Under the pieces are notes generated by a model that was given only the letters and a program-made list of their open reading frames with translations, was not told the DNA's origin and made no database searches. Source: Thermomicrobiaceae bacterium (GTDB taxonomy: Bacteria; Chloroflexota; Chloroflexia; Thermomicrobiales; Thermomicrobiaceae). From it: DNA of 7,367 nt. Both the position numbers and the translations under genes were made by a program. The stretch spans positions 1-7,367 of the forward strand of contig JAICWZ010000086.1 in the NCBI GenBank assembly GCA_025966355.1, in the 5' to 3' direction. The stretch's first letter is position 1. Each line of letters opens with the position of its first letter. Positions 1 to 6,464 of the stretch are shown one piece after another.

Positions 1-502
1 ACACACGCCGTATCGGGGTGTGGCCCTGACGCCGGGCGGGATGCGCTCGGCGCTGGAAGTGATCCGGCATCACCGCCTGCTCGAACTCTATCTGGCCGAA
101 TCGCTCGGCTACTCGTGGGACGAAGTGCATGAGGAAGCGGAACGGCTCGAACACAGCATGTCCGAAGAGCTTGAAGCGCGCATCGATCGAGCCCTCGGTT
201 ATCCGACAACCGATCCGCATGGCGACCCGATCCCCTCGTTCGAGGGTGACATTCAGCCGCAAACCCAGCTCTTGCTGGCCGAGTTGGACGCGGGCGAGGA
301 CGCCAGAGTCGAGCGCGTCAACGACCGCGATCCGGGGATGCTGCGCTATCTCGGGAGTCTCGGCCTCTACCCGAACGCCGCAGTGACGGTGCTGGAACGA
401 TTCCCGTTCGGGGGGCCGCTCCGGGTACGGGTGCTCGAGCAGGAGCACATCATCGGGCGAGAACTGGCCGAAGCGGTCTTTGTCCGCCGTCTCTCGGACT
501 GA
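1..502 (+). CDS. DtxR/MntR-family metal-dependent transcriptional repressor, 5'-truncated by window edge
   Basis: This is the C-terminal part of a DtxR-family repressor, which binds DNA when loaded with Fe2+ or Mn2+ and controls metal uptake genes. The frame is open to the window edge (first full codon at position 2, reading HTPYRG then VALTPGG), which matches the family's end-of-HTH segment, so the DNA-binding domain lies outside the window. The GTG at 20 is internal and not the real start. Numbering from that GTG, the dimerization/metal-binding helices carry H18, E22, H37, E41, E44 and H45. These align with DtxR His79, Glu83, His98, Cys102, Glu105 and His106. The DtxR cysteine is therefore glutamate, as in Mn-responsive MntR. 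Residues about 80-160 form the FeoA-like SH3 domain found in DtxR/IdeR but not in short MntR proteins. Family assignment is firm; iron versus manganese is not settled by sequence. The stop is TGA at 500-502. Confidence 0.9.
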   Translation, partial: HTPYRGVALTPGGMRSALEVIRHHRLLELYLAESLGYSWDEVHEEAERLEHSMSEELEARIDRALGYPTTDPHGDPIPSFEGDIQPQTQLLLAELDAGEDARVERVNDRDPGMLRYLGSLGLYPNAAVTVLERFPFGGPLRVRVLEQEHIIGRELAEAVFVRRLSD

Positions 503-593
503 GCGCCGGCGTGTGAATGCGCCGCGCCCTGGTTCGCGTTGCCCTACCGTGGTTTGCTAAGATCAAGCAAGAGTGTACGGACGGTGACGCGGT

Positions 594-599
594 GGGGAG
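594..599 (+). promoter_or_regulatory. Shine-Dalgarno of recJ (GGGGAG), sets the TTG start
   Basis: GGGGAG lies 8 nt upstream of the in-frame TTG at 608. The frame stays open further upstream to a TTG at 539, but that extension (MPYRGLLRSS...) resembles no RecJ N-terminus and has no ribosome binding site. From 608 the protein begins MTRYCWVEP, which fits the usual tryptophan-containing RecJ start. Confidence 0.7.
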
Positions 600-607
600 A
601 TCGAACG

Positions 608-2305
608 TTGACACGCTATTGCTGGGTCGAACCAGAGGTAAGTGCGTTATCGCGCTTCGACCTGACCGATTCCCCGCTCATGTGTGCCATTCTCGAGCAG
701 CGTGGCTTCAGTTCGGCGGAAGATGTCGCTGAGTTCCTGTCGCCCGATCTGAAGAGCCTCTCAGATCCGTATCTTCTGCCGGATATGAACCTCGCCGTGC
801 AGCGCATAACCGACGCGATCGCTGCCGGGCAGCTGATCGGCATCTTCGGTGATTACGATGCCGACGGCGTTACATCGACCGCGACACTCACGCGGGCTGT
901 CGCCATGCTCGGTGGGCAGGTTCACACGTACTTGCCGCATCGCATCAACGACGGATACGGCTTGAACCGGGGCGCGATCGATCGGATGGTCGCGGATGGC
1001 GTTTCTCTGCTGGTAGCGCTCGATTGTGGCACCTCGGATGTCGATGAAATCATCTACGCGCAGGCGCATGGCTTGAGCACCGTAGTCGTCGACCATCACC
1101 ATATCAAGCCAGGTCAGGCTCCCCTGCCCGATACCGCCTTTGTTTCGGCTCAGCGAGCCGATAGCGTCTTCCCGTTCAGCGAACTGGCGGCGGTTGGCGT
1201 CACCTACTATCTCGTGCGGGCGCTGCTTGGTGATGAGCGCGCCGCGACGTTCCTGCCGCTGGTCGCGCTCGGCACGGTGGCCGATGTGGTGCCGTTGATC
1301 GGCGAGAATCGGACGCTGGTCCAGCATGGCCTGCGTCGATTCGCGCGCGATGGCGTTATTGGATTGCAAGCCCTGGCACGCGAAGCCGGCATCGATGGGT
1401 CCAGCGTCTCGAGCTATCACTGTGGCTATATTCTCGGACCGCGCATCAACGCGGCCGGGCGCATGGCCGAGCCGGATATCGCCCTCGAACTCTTGCTCAC
1501 GGACGATCGCGTGCGTGCCGCTGACCTGGCCGATCAGCTCGGCCAGCTGAACGCGGCACGACAGCAGCGCGTGCGCTCGATGCTGGCTCAGGCAGAAGAG
1601 GCGGTACTGCGCGAAGGCGATGCGCTGCCGTTCCTGATGGTCGGTGGTTCAGACTGGAGCCCGGGGATGGTCGGCCTGGTCGCCGGACGGCTGACCGAAC
1701 GGTTCTACCGCCCGTCGCTGGCGCTCAGCATCGGCGACGAGGTCAGTCGCGGCTCGGCGCGGAGCATCGCGCAATTCAACATTGTCGAGGCGCTCGACCA
1801 GTGCACCGATCTCCTCCTCGAACATGGTGGGCATAGCCAGGCGGCCGGGCTGTCGATCAACACGGCTGATATCCCGTTGCTCGAAGCGCGGCTGATCGCG
1901 TTGGCTGGGGAAGCGTTCGGTGACGAATTGCCGCGCATGCCGGTGACGATCGACGCCGAATTGCAGGGCCGTGAGCTCTCGCTCAAGACCGCGCAACTGC
2001 TGACGCTGCTCGAGCCGTTTGGCACCGGCAATCCGGAGCCGCGCTTTCTGCTCCGGTCGGTGATGGTTCGGTCGCCGCGTCGCACGCGCGACGGCAAGCA
2101 TCTGCAACTCGATCTGGAAACGCTGGAAGGCACGGTGGCGCGCGCGATCTTCTTCGATGGTGCCGCGGCGCTGCCTTCGCTTATGACGCGCGGTCCGTTC
2201 GATCTCCTGCTGCAACTCAAGCTTGATCGTTGGAAGGGTCGTACGAAGCTCGGCGTCGAAGTGCTCGATTTCCGACCGGCGGTAGCGCTTCCGGTTCATT
2301 CGTAA
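608..2305 (+). CDS. recJ: Single-stranded-DNA-specific 5'-3' exonuclease RecJ
   Basis: RecJ degrades single-stranded DNA 5' to 3' with divalent metals, in RecFOR recombination, mismatch repair and processing of repair ends; it is cytoplasmic. From the TTG start the protein is 565 aa, the normal length. DHH-superfamily motifs are complete: motif I GDYDADG at 81-87 (metal-binding D82 and D84), motif II LDCG at 138-141 (D139), motif III DHH at 162-164, and motif IV GTVADVVPL with D226. A long helix joins these to the DHHA1 domain (SPGMVGLVAGR near 351-361 and the GGH motif at 407-409). The C-terminal OB fold contains the typical EPFGTGNPEPRF segment and binds ssDNA. One small deviation: the usual NP after the DHH region is replaced by S180-A181. 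The gene starts 105 bp after the DtxR-like gene, perhaps with its own promoter, and converges on the BON gene. Identification is secure. Confidence 0.97.
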   Translation: MTRYCWVEPEVSALSRFDLTDSPLMCAILEQRGFSSAEDVAEFLSPDLKSLSDPYLLPDMNLAVQRITDAIAAGQLIGIFGDYDADGVTSTATLTRAVAMLGGQVHTYLPHRINDGYGLNRGAIDRMVADGVSLLVALDCGTSDVDEIIYAQAHGLSTVVVDHHHIKPGQAPLPDTAFVSAQRADSVFPFSELAAVGVTYYLVRALLGDERAATFLPLVALGTVADVVPLIGENRTLVQHGLRRFARDGVIGLQALAREAGIDGSSVSSYHCGYILGPRINAAGRMAEPDIALELLLTDDRVRAADLADQLGQLNAARQQRVRSMLAQAEEAVLREGDALPFLMVGGSDWSPGMVGLVAGRLTERFYRPSLALSIGDEVSRGSARSIAQFNIVEALDQCTDLLLEHGGHSQAAGLSINTADIPLLEARLIALAGEAFGDELPRMPVTIDAELQGRELSLKTAQLLTLLEPFGTGNPEPRFLLRSVMVRSPRRTRDGKHLQLDLETLEGTVARAIFFDGAAALPSLMTRGPFDLLLQLKLDRWKGRTKLGVEVLDFRPAVALPVHS

Positions 2306-2314
2306 GCGGCGCGA

Positions 2315-3070
2315 TCACCCTTCGTCCGTTTTGGTACGGTCTTCGACATCGATCACACCAGCGACACGCGCGGCGACGGCCTGCGCGTTTTCGGCGTCAT
2401 CCAGCGTCTGAAGCTTGCCAGTCAGGAAGACGACTCCGCGCCGCACGTCAACGCCGAGCTGAAAATCGGTCGTAAGCGCGTCTTCGCGCAGCTCTCGGAT
2501 GACGTCGTCGCGGATATCCTCATCGTCGCGTACGAGCAGGCGATCGCCCGTCGCGAGCGGCACCGATTCGGCATAGGCTTCATCTTCATCCTCGTCGGTA
2601 TCTTCGGTCGCTTCAGATTGGAAACCGCCGACGATTTCAATGTCCGCACTGTTCCGCACCGGTTCGACGACCGGGTCGGTCGGCGGGAAATAGGTTTCCC
2701 GATCCTCGACCACCTCTTCGTAGTCGAGCGTGCTATCGACCTGGAGGTCATTGTCCGACTGGAAATCGTCCTCGTCGTCGGGGATCTCGTCGCTGGTGGT
2801 CTCCTCGTCAACATAACTGAATTCGCCATCGTTGTCCGGCGGCTCGCTGACCATATCGGGCGAAACGACTTCCTCATTCATCTCATCGTCGACGCGTTTG
2901 ATCTGCCGATCGGCCGAAGCGAGATCGATGGCCGCCTGACGCAGCCGTTCCGAGGGGACCGCGCCAATCAGGCGGGCGATGCCATCTTCCACGACGACCG
3001 CCACGGGAATCCGCGCCTCATCGAGGAGCCGTTGAATCCGTTGTTCGTGCTCGTTGCCACGCGTGTTCAT
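2315..3070 (-). CDS. Acidic double-BON-domain protein
   Basis: A 251-aa protein starting at ATG 3070, chosen because GGAGGA sits 4 nt upstream; an upstream in-frame start at 3112 has no such site. Residues about 8-65 and 184-245 each look like a BON domain: a short helix, then beta strands around a conserved glycine (VVVEDGIARLIGAVPS; VDVRRGVVFLTGKLQT), then a second helix. BON domains in known proteins (OsmY, Kbp) bind phospholipids, surfaces or small ligands. The roughly 120-residue middle is very acidic and low in complexity (runs such as DDEDD and DTDEDEDE), probably disordered, but holds a more ordered stretch with FPPTDPVVEP at 128-137 and IVGGF at 146-150. No signal peptide, transmembrane helix or cysteine is visible, so a soluble cytoplasmic protein is likely. 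It is divergent from the MerR-like gene and its TGA lies 10 bp from the recJ stop. The exact function is unknown. Confidence 0.85.
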   Translation of the reverse strand: MNTRGNEHEQRIQRLLDEARIPVAVVVEDGIARLIGAVPSERLRQAAIDLASADRQIKRVDDEMNEEVVSPDMVSEPPDNDGEFSYVDEETTSDEIPDDEDDFQSDNDLQVDSTLDYEEVVEDRETYFPPTDPVVEPVRNSADIEIVGGFQSEATEDTDEDEDEAYAESVPLATGDRLLVRDDEDIRDDVIRELREDALTTDFQLGVDVRRGVVFLTGKLQTLDDAENAQAVAARVAGVIDVEDRTKTDEG

Positions 3071-3150
3071 CTGATCCTCCGTCGTCGCGTTGAGCTTAAA
3101 GCGCATGCACAATCGGTGCTCGCTTGCTCCGTACGATTATTATTAGCGCA

Positions 3151-3162
3151 CGGTACGTACCG
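3151..3162. repeat. Perfect 12-bp palindrome, candidate operator
   Basis: CGGTACGTACCG reads identically on both strands. It lies just downstream of the AT-rich candidate -10 block and 21 bp before the MerR-like start codon, so it would overlap a plus-strand transcription start. A shorter related palindrome CGTACG is at 3130-3135, centre to centre 24 bp away. Position makes it a plausible autoregulatory site, but a 12-bp palindrome alone is expected about twice by chance in a window this size. Confidence 0.35.
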
Positions 3163-3174
3163 CTGATGGCAGAC

Positions 3175-3179
3175 AGGAG
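3175..3179 (+). promoter_or_regulatory. Shine-Dalgarno of the MerR-like gene (AGGAG)
   Basis: AGGAG lies 4 nt before GTG 3184. The other in-frame starts, ATG 3166, ATG 3217 and TTG 3124, lack a comparable site. The 4-nt spacing is short, so ATG 3166 cannot be fully excluded. Confidence 0.5.
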
Positions 3180-3183
3180 TTTC

Positions 3184-3609
3184 GTGGACGAACACGATGG
3201 AGCGGCCCCTTCCGCGATGACGATTCATCAACTCGCCTCGCTGGCCGATGTGCCGGTGCGACGTATTCGCCATTTCGTCGCTGAGGGCCTGCTGCCGCCA
3301 CCCAACGGCAAGGGGCGCGCCGCCTACTACGACCGTGGACATCTCGACCGATTGCGCCGCATTCAGGCGTTGCGCGATGCGAACGTCGGTTTGGATCAGA
3401 TCAAGCGAAAGCTTGGCGAGCCGCATGCGGGTGCTTCTCCGATGGATACCGAGGTCGAGACCTGGAAAAAGTGGGAAATCATCCCCGGCCTGGAGCTACA
3501 CATGCGGGCAAACCTCGAGCCGGACGCGGTCTCGCTGGCGCGGGTACTCGCCGCGACGGCACGTCAACTCTTCTTATCGGAACAGGACGAGGCAGAGCCG
3601 TGGGAGTAG
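3184..3609 (+). CDS. MerR-like winged-helix transcriptional regulator
   Basis: A 141-aa DNA-binding regulator. Residues 12-32 form the MerR helix-turn-helix (TIHQLASLADVPVRRIRHFV), followed by GLLPPP and the wing with GRAAYYDRGHLDRL at 44-57, then a second helical pair ending at IKRKL near residue 77. MerR proteins bind the spacer of promoters as dimers and bend the DNA. The C-terminal part (about 90-141) includes WKKWEIIPGLELHMR and a helix, and has no cysteine, so a thiol-based metal sensor such as MerR, CueR or SoxR is unlikely. The ligand is unknown. The start is a GTG after AGGAG. The gene is divergent from the BON gene, and its stop overlaps the next start by 10 bp, pointing to translational coupling. 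It may regulate its own operon and the divergent gene, which is inference. Confidence 0.85.
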   Translation: MDEHDGAAPSAMTIHQLASLADVPVRRIRHFVAEGLLPPPNGKGRAAYYDRGHLDRLRRIQALRDANVGLDQIKRKLGEPHAGASPMDTEVETWKKWEIIPGLELHMRANLEPDAVSLARVLAATARQLFLSEQDEAEPWE

Positions 3610-4091
3610 ATGAGGGCACCGAGGGGCGACGAGACGAGATTGTTCAGCGCCTCTCCGATCGTGAAGCGCTGCAACCGGTGCTGCAGGAATTGAGCGCGGC
3701 CGGCCTGTATGCCTACATCACCGTGGACGATATGAGCCGCTGGACGGTCGCCAGCGATACCGAATTTGGCCGGATCGACGTTCGCGTCGGCGCCGATGGC
3801 TTCGAGCTCGACGTGTGGGACACCTCGCCCGGTCTCTTCTGGGAAGAAGAAGAGGATCACCGGCGCGAAGCGTTTGAGCGGCTGGCGCGGGTTTCATTGC
3901 CAGCAATCGCACGGGGGATGCTCGATGCCGGACAACAGGCGTGGTGGGACGACGCGGATCACGGCGTCGGCGTGCGTGTTCATTGCGAGTTGCCCTTCGC
4001 GCGGCGCGAGCAAATCGCCACAATCGCGGAACGCCAGCTTGAAATCTTGAACGACACGATCGCCGTACTGGAACGCCGGCTGGTGGAATAG
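3600..4091 (+). CDS. Conserved-looking hypothetical protein coupled to the MerR-like gene
   Basis: I do not recognise this 163-aa protein. The start is GTG 3600, with GAGG 7 nt upstream, overlapping the last codons of the MerR-like gene; the open frame extends further upstream only as a shadow of that gene. Visible structure: an N-terminal helix (DEIVQRLSDREALQPVLQEL, 12-31), a beta-rich middle (YAYITVDD, WTVAS, GRIDVRVGADGFELDVWD, 38-74), an acidic WEEEED patch at 81-86, amphipathic helices, a strand VGVRVHCELPF at 123-133 and a long C-terminal helix (136-162). There is no signal peptide or membrane segment and one cysteine (C129). The alpha-beta pattern is that of a compact cytoplasmic domain, possibly a protein-binding partner or ligand sensor for the regulator, but that is only context. 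It precedes ade by 25 bp in the same direction. Confidence 0.75.
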   Translation: MGVDEGTEGRRDEIVQRLSDREALQPVLQELSAAGLYAYITVDDMSRWTVASDTEFGRIDVRVGADGFELDVWDTSPGLFWEEEEDHRREAFERLARVSLPAIARGMLDAGQQAWWDDADHGVGVRVHCELPFARREQIATIAERQLEILNDTIAVLERRLVE

Positions 4092-4116
4092 AGTGAGGTG
4101 ATTGAGGGGATGATGC

Positions 4117-5799
4117 ATGGTTGAGCGATGGCGACGGTTTCTAGCGGTGGCTCAGCAGCGCGAATCGGCCGATCTCCTCTGGCGGAATGCGCGACTCGTG
4201 AACGTCGCCTCAGGTGAGATCGAACGCGTCAATGTCGCAGTGTGCGACGGCCTCGTCGCCGGGATCGGCGACTACACCGAGGCCGAACAGATCGTTGACC
4301 TGGCCGGAGATTACCTGGCGCCCTCGTTCATCGATGGGCATGTACACGTCGAAAGCTCGCTCATCTGGGTCGACCAGTTTGCCCGAGCCGTCGTGCCGCA
4401 CGGCACCGGCGCGGTTGTCACCGATCCGCACGAGATCGCCAATGTCGCCGGGCTGGATGGGATCAGAGCGCTGATGGACGCCGGACGCCCGCAGCCGCTC
4501 GATTTTTATTTCACGATTCCGTCATGCGTTCCGGCGAGCGATCGCGAAAGCTCCGGCGCCGTAATGACGACCGAAGTCATCAGCGAGGCGCTGACGCTGC
4601 CGAACGTCGTCGGCCTGGGCGAAATGATGAATTTTCCGGGCGTCTTGAACGGGGACGAGTCGATCTACGATAAGCTCCAGCTGCTGGTCGGCCGGCGCGA
4701 CGGTCATGCGCCCGGTTTGCGCGGCCCGGCACTCAACGCCTACGCCGGCTCCGGTATGACATCCGACCATGAGTCGACCGAACTGGAAGAGGCGCGCGAA
4801 AAACTGCGGCGCGGCATGATGCTGATGATTCGCGAGGGCTCGACCGAGCACAATCTGCTCGAACTGCTGCCGTTGGTCGACGACCGCACCTATCCGCGTT
4901 GCTGCTTCGCCAGCGACGACCGCGACTGCGCCACGCTTCTCAACGACGGCCATGTCGATGCGATCCTGCGTAAGGCGATCGGCGCCGGACTCGATCCGAT
5001 TCGCGCGATCCGCATGGCAACGCTGGCGACGGCTGAATACTGGCGCCTGCCGCGTACCGGCCAGATCGCACCGGGATTCAGGGCGAACGCCGTCGTGTTC
5101 AGCGACCTGAGCGATATCCGGCCGCGAGCGGTCTATTTCAACGGGCGGGTCGTGGCCGAGGATGGCCGGGCGCTGTTTGATGTGCCGGCGACGGCACCAG
5201 ATGGGCTGCTCCATTCCGTGAACATCACGCCGTTCGACGTCGATCGACTGCGGCCGGTGGTGGAAGGACGCATGGTGGCCGTGGGAGCGATACCCGGGCA
5301 GATCGTGACGCGCAAGCTTGAGGTTGAGCCGAAGACGACGGACGGACGGCTGACGTCGGATGTCGACCGCGATCTCCTCAAGCTGGTGGTGGTTGAACGC
5401 CATCATGCGACCGGGCGAATCGGCGTTGGGCTGGTTGAAGGCTTCGGCCTGAAACAGGGCGCGCTCGCTTCCTCGATCGCGCATGACGCGCACAACATCG
5501 TCGCGGTCGGCGTCGATGACTTCGAGATTCTCCGGGCGATTCAAGCGGTGGTGCGAATGCAGGGCGGGTTGGCGGCGGTGCGGGGCCGGGATGTCCTGGC
5601 CGAACTGGCGTTGCCGATTGCCGGCATTTTGTCACCGGAGCCGCTGGAAGACGTGACCGAGCACTATGAGAAGCTGGAAGCGGTGGCACGGTCGCTCGGC
5701 AGCAGCGTGCCGTCGCCCTTTGGATTGCTCTCGTTCATGGCGCTTTCGGTCATACCCGCGGCACGCGTCACCGACCAGGGGATCGTCACGTTCGACTGA
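4117..5799 (+). CDS. ade: Adenine deaminase
   Basis: This amidohydrolase-superfamily enzyme converts adenine to hypoxanthine and ammonia (EC 3.5.4.2) in purine salvage, in the cytoplasm, with a bound dinuclear metal. The 560-aa product has the family's normal length. Metal and active-site motifs are present: [10 protein letters not shown] at 72-81, DPHEIANV at 103-110, LGEMMN with E169, DGHAPG with H197, SDHES with H218, MIREGS at 237-242, and SDDRD with D267/D268. After the TIM barrel, residues about 360-560 form the Ade C-terminal domain, including [13 protein letters not shown] at 453-465. The start is ATG 4117 with GAGGGG 7 nt upstream. It lies 25 bp after the hypothetical gene and 14 bp before the glycosylase, so probably in one transcript. 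Nothing suggests it is broken. The assignment is strong because the full run of Ade-specific motifs is present, not only general amidohydrolase ones. Confidence 0.95.
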   Translation: MVERWRRFLAVAQQRESADLLWRNARLVNVASGEIERVNVAVCDGLVAGIGDYTEAEQIVDLAGDYLAPSFIDGHVHVESSLIWVDQFARAVVPHGTGAVVTDPHEIANVAGLDGIRALMDAGRPQPLDFYFTIPSCVPASDRESSGAVMTTEVISEALTLPNVVGLGEMMNFPGVLNGDESIYDKLQLLVGRRDGHAPGLRGPALNAYAGSGMTSDHESTELEEAREKLRRGMMLMIREGSTEHNLLELLPLVDDRTYPRCCFASDDRDCATLLNDGHVDAILRKAIGAGLDPIRAIRMATLATAEYWRLPRTGQIAPGFRANAVVFSDLSDIRPRAVYFNGRVVAEDGRALFDVPATAPDGLLHSVNITPFDVDRLRPVVEGRMVAVGAIPGQIVTRKLEVEPKTTDGRLTSDVDRDLLKLVVVERHHATGRIGVGLVEGFGLKQGALASSIAHDAHNIVAVGVDDFEILRAIQAVVRMQGGLAAVRGRDVLAELALPIAGILSPEPLEDVTEHYEKLEAVARSLGSSVPSPFGLLSFMALSVIPAARVTDQGIVTFD

Positions 5800-5813
5800 A
5801 ATCGAGGCGATGC

Positions 5814-6428
5814 ATGACCGAACCAGCGAAACGGGCCGAAGCGCGCCGAACCGAACTGGATGAGCTGGCGCGCGAGATTGAGGGATCGCCTGAGGTATCG
5901 GCGGTTCGACATGATGCTCGGCTGGTGTTTGGCGGTGGCAATCCGTTGGCCTCGGTCGTGCTGGTCGGCGAGGCGCCGGGTGCGGACGAAGAGAAGCAGG
6001 GGCGACCGTTCGTCGGCCGGGCCGGCAAACTGCTCGATGAAGCGTTGGAGCAGGCGGGGCTGGCGCGCGCCGACATCTGGATCACGAATGTCGTGAAGTT
6101 TCGTCCGAGCGAACCGGGCGCCAATGGCCGGCGGCGCAATCGCCCGCCGACAGGTGAGGAGCGCACTGTTTTTCGTCCCTGGCTCGAACGCGAACTCCGG
6201 ATCATCTCGCCGGATTCGGTCGTCTGCCTCGGTGCGACCGCCGCTTCAGCGCTGCTCGGACGGGCTGTGAAAATTACCAAGGAACGTGGCCACTGGCTCG
6301 AGGGACCGGCCGGTACCCAGGTGCTCACGACGTATCATCCGGCCTATCTTTTGCGCCCATTTCGCGATCGCGACGAGCGCTTCCAGCAACTCGTCGACGA
6401 CCTGCGACTGGCGTCGCGGAGCGCATAG
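5814..6428 (+). CDS. Family-4-like uracil-DNA glycosylase lacking the Fe-S cysteines
   Basis: A 204-aa member of the UDG superfamily, which removes uracil, and in some families other deaminated bases, from DNA. Motif A is [20 protein letters not shown] at 52-71, a family 4 signature; motif B is HPAYLLR at 175-181; LVFGGGNP at 37-44 and TNVVKFRP at 91-98 also match. Family 4 enzymes such as Thermus UDGa hold a [4Fe-4S] cluster with four cysteines. By my manual alignment these positions are S25, V28, F96 and V119 here, and the protein has a single cysteine (C138, in VVCLGATAA) elsewhere. After KFRP there is an insertion of about eight residues containing GRRRNRPP. The active-site glutamate E53 is retained. 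The start is ATG 5814 with GAGG 6 nt upstream. The gene follows ade by 14 bp. Superfamily is sure; substrate range is not. Confidence 0.88.
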   Translation: MTEPAKRAEARRTELDELAREIEGSPEVSAVRHDARLVFGGGNPLASVVLVGEAPGADEEKQGRPFVGRAGKLLDEALEQAGLARADIWITNVVKFRPSEPGANGRRRNRPPTGEERTVFRPWLERELRIISPDSVVCLGATAASALLGRAVKITKERGHWLEGPAGTQVLTTYHPAYLLRPFRDRDERFQQLVDDLRLASRSA

Positions 6429-6464
6429 GCAATCTCACAGTGCAATCGGATCGTCGGTTGAGGC

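Larger units (their letters stand above)
3071..3183. promoter_or_regulatory. Divergent intergenic region, likely promoters of BON gene and MerR operon
   Basis: These 113 bp separate the starts of two divergent genes and should hold a promoter for each. The only AT-rich block in the area is at 3136-3146 (ATTATTATTAG). On the plus strand it offers TATTAT at 3138-3143 as a -10 hexamer; on the minus strand it offers AATAAT. I find no convincing -35 hexamer for either direction at 16-20 bp spacing, so the promoter assignment rests on position and base composition. A short inverted repeat GCAC-N5-GTGC is at 3107-3119. Confidence 0.4.

Noticed and set aside
539..563. Possible recJ promoter: TTGCCC (539) and TAAGAT (558)
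   Set aside because: The spacer is only 13 bp, too short for a sigma-70 promoter, and no better pair was found in 503-607.
539..607. Upstream N-terminal extension of RecJ from TTG 539
   Set aside because: No ribosome binding site and no RecJ-like residues; TTG 608 has GGGGAG at good spacing.
761..1420. 219-aa minus-strand frame inside recJ
   Set aside because: Shadow of the well-conserved DHH domain of recJ, without a ribosome binding site or recognisable motif.
2618..3166. 182-aa plus-strand frame opposite the BON gene
   Set aside because: It is the antisense of the acidic BON protein; the opposite frame has a strong ribosome binding site and recognisable domains, and this one has neither.
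4522..5544. 340-aa open frame on the minus strand opposite ade
   Set aside because: It lies entirely inside a gene with full family motifs; its composition (rich in R, H, D and Q) is typical of an antisense shadow in GC-rich DNA, and it shows no domain pattern.
6429..6464. Bidirectional terminator between the glycosylase and GNAT genes
   Set aside because: No stable inverted repeat or T-run could be found in these 36 bp.
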